Assembly (NCBI GenBank): GCA_947456915.1
Contig: CANGUQ010000197.1
Location: 1 to 6,999, forward strand
From: Betaproteobacteria bacterium
GTDB lineage: Bacteria; Pseudomonadota; Gammaproteobacteria; Burkholderiales; CAIKXV01
Reading direction: 5' to 3'
Length of the DNA: 6,999 nucleotides
Shown: piece after piece, positions 6,076-6,999 of the stretch
Layout of the letters: each line of letters starts with the position of its first letter
How positions within the stretch are numbered: position 1 is the stretch's first letter
Translations under genes and position numbers: made by a program
Notes under the pieces: generated by a model
Databases searched by the model: none
Told to the model about the DNA's origin: nothing
Seen by the model: only the letters and a program-made list of their open reading frames with translations

Positions 6076-6936
6076 ATGATCACCGTCACCCCAACCGGCG
6101 CCGCGCTCGGCGCTCGCATCACCGGCGTCGACCTGTCGCAGCCGGTCGATGACGCGACCTTCGCCGCGATCGAGAACGCGCTGCATCAGCACGAGGTCGT
6201 GGTGTTTCCGGGCCAGACTCTCACGCCCGAGCAGCACATCGCGTTCAGCCGCCGCTTCGGCGAACTCGAGCACCACGTGCGCCTCGACCGCTGCCGTCCG
6301 GGGTACCCGGAACTGTTCGTGGTCTCCAACATCATCGAGAACGGCAAGCCGATCGGCAGCCAGGACGCCGGGTTCTTCTGGCACTCCGACCTCTGCTATG
6401 CCGCCGAGCCGAGCCGGGGCTCGCTGTTCTACGCCCACGAGATCCCGATGCAGGACGGACAGCCCAGGGGCGACACGCTGTTCGCCAGCATGACTGCCGC
6501 CTACGAGGCGCTGCCCGATTCGACGAAGCGCACGCTCGCCGGGCGCAAGGCGGTGAACTCGTACATCGCCGGTTACTCGCGCGAGCGCAAGAGCGGCCCG
6601 CGCCCGCAGCTCACGCCCGAGCAGCGGGCGAAGACGCCCGACATGCCGCATCCGGCGGTACGCACCCATCCGGTGACCGGCAAGAAGTGCCTGTTCGTCA
6701 ACGAGGGCTACACCACCGAGATCGTCGGCCTGCCGGCCGAGGAGAGCCGCGAACTGCTGCAGTCGCTGTTCGAGCACCTGAAGCAGGACCGCTTCGTCTA
6801 CCGGCACCGCTGGACGCAGGGCGACTTCCTGATCTGGGACAACTGCTCGACGCAGCATCGCGCCGTGCTCGACTACGAGCTGCCGCTGCGTCGCCGCATG
6901 GAGCGCACGACGCTGCGCGGGTCGGTGCCGTTCTGA
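6076..6936 (+). CDS. TauD/TfdA family 2-oxoglutarate/Fe(II)-dependent dioxygenase
   Basis: 286 residues, the usual TauD length. The N-terminus ITVTPTGAALGARITGVDLSQ is the common start of this family, followed by HEVVVFPGQTLTPEQHIAFSRRFGELE. The iron triad is complete: H103 and D105 in FFWHSDLCYAAEP and H261 in WDNCSTQHRAV. R277 in RRRMERTTL is the expected 2-oxoglutarate carboxylate ligand (R270 of E. coli TauD). The segment GDTLFASMTAAYEALP and the TGKKCLFVNEGYT...LL loop are also typical. Such enzymes hydroxylate a substrate beside a heteroatom (sulfonates, aryloxyalkanoates and others) and release succinate and CO2. The substrate is not known; GCSYAxG-like taurine-specific features cannot be judged by eye. 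The ATG at 6076 has AAGGA just before it, and an open upstream extension is not family-like. A 5' fragment of a related gene lies at 2565-2686. Confidence 0.92.
   Translation: MITVTPTGAALGARITGVDLSQPVDDATFAAIENALHQHEVVVFPGQTLTPEQHIAFSRRFGELEHHVRLDRCRPGYPELFVVSNIIENGKPIGSQDAGFFWHSDLCYAAEPSRGSLFYAHEIPMQDGQPRGDTLFASMTAAYEALPDSTKRTLAGRKAVNSYIAGYSRERKSGPRPQLTPEQRAKTPDMPHPAVRTHPVTGKKCLFVNEGYTTEIVGLPAEESRELLQSLFEHLKQDRFVYRHRWTQGDFLIWDNCSTQHRAVLDYELPLRRRMERTTLRGSVPF
6104..6169 (+). repeat. Direct repeat, downstream copy (inside the intact dioxygenase gene)
   Basis: Partner of 2593-2670: exact blocks 6104-6132 (29 bases) and 6147-6169 (23 bases) in the same order and orientation. This copy lacks the 12 extra bases between the blocks. 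It codes for residues 10-31 of the dioxygenase, before any catalytic residue. Confidence 0.9.
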
Positions 6937-6958
6937 GCGCGGGCGGTGCGGCGCGCCG

Positions 6959-6991
6959 GCGAGCGTTGCGGGCGGCAGCCGCGGCGCTCGC
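6959..6991 (+). terminator. Possible GC-rich hairpin after the dioxygenase gene
   Basis: GCGAGCG (6959-6965) pairs with CGCTCGC (6985-6991); the 19-base loop can pair further (GCGGC with GCCGC around 6973-6983). It starts 22 bases after the stop codon, a usual place for a terminator, but no T-run is seen and the window ends at 6999. It could equally be the beginning of further coding sequence. Confidence 0.3.
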
Positions 6992-6999
6992 TGCGGCAG

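Noticed and set aside
4710..6122. Open frame of 470 codons on the minus strand opposite the CoA-transferase
   Set aside because: Antisense shadow of a well-conserved gene; no recognisable domain, and codon composition fits a reverse frame.

Overview
The window is very GC-rich DNA (hand-counted 60-base lines run from about 67 to 80% GC). It reads as the chromosome of a betaproteobacterium, most likely order Burkholderiales. The main reason is two genes for Bug-type (tripartite tricarboxylate transporter family) periplasmic binding proteins, which are greatly expanded in that group. They sit among stand-alone catabolic enzymes: a family III CoA-transferase, an enoyl-CoA hydratase, a TauD/TfdA dioxygenase, a luciferase-like flavin oxidoreductase and an ornithine-cyclodeaminase-like enzyme. 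No RNA gene, CRISPR array or insertion sequence was seen.

Layout. (1) Positions 1-1121, minus strand: an ornithine cyclodeaminase/mu-crystallin family gene. Its TAG stop is followed directly, in the same frame, by the ATG of a Bug binding protein cut off by the window edge; together they form a two-gene operon. (2) Positions 1122-1421: a divergent control region with a good sigma-70-type promoter for the minus-strand operon. A perfect 19-bp palindrome with the TnGT-N3-ACnA layout of FadR-type (GntR/FCD) operators lies across its -35 box. Two further inverted repeats lie just before the next gene. (3) Positions 1422-2426, plus strand: a luciferase-like (LLM) flavin-dependent oxidoreductase. 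(4) Positions 2427-2889: a decayed junction with no intact gene. It contains a fragment of the 5' end of a TauD-like gene, clearly related to the intact copy 3.5 kb downstream. (5) Positions 2890-5897, plus strand: a compact three-gene unit encoding enoyl-CoA hydratase, Bug binding protein and family III CoA-transferase. (6) Positions 5898-6075: a strong GC hairpin, then a likely promoter. (7) Positions 6076-6936: an intact TauD/TfdA-family 2-oxoglutarate dioxygenase, followed by the start of another GC-rich hairpin region.

How it may work together (inference): the Bug proteins capture small carboxylates in the periplasm, the CoA-transferase activates an acid to its CoA thioester, and the hydratase hydrates or isomerises it. 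The dioxygenase and the flavin oxidoreductase could prepare a substrate by oxidative cleavage. The substrate cannot be read from the sequence. No membrane transporter subunits and no regulator gene lie in the window.

The most notable points are the TauD-fragment/TauD direct repeat bracketing the three-gene unit, the FadR-like palindrome on the divergent promoter, and the in-frame stop-start junction that reveals the truncated Bug gene. I see no convincing new defence or mobile system.
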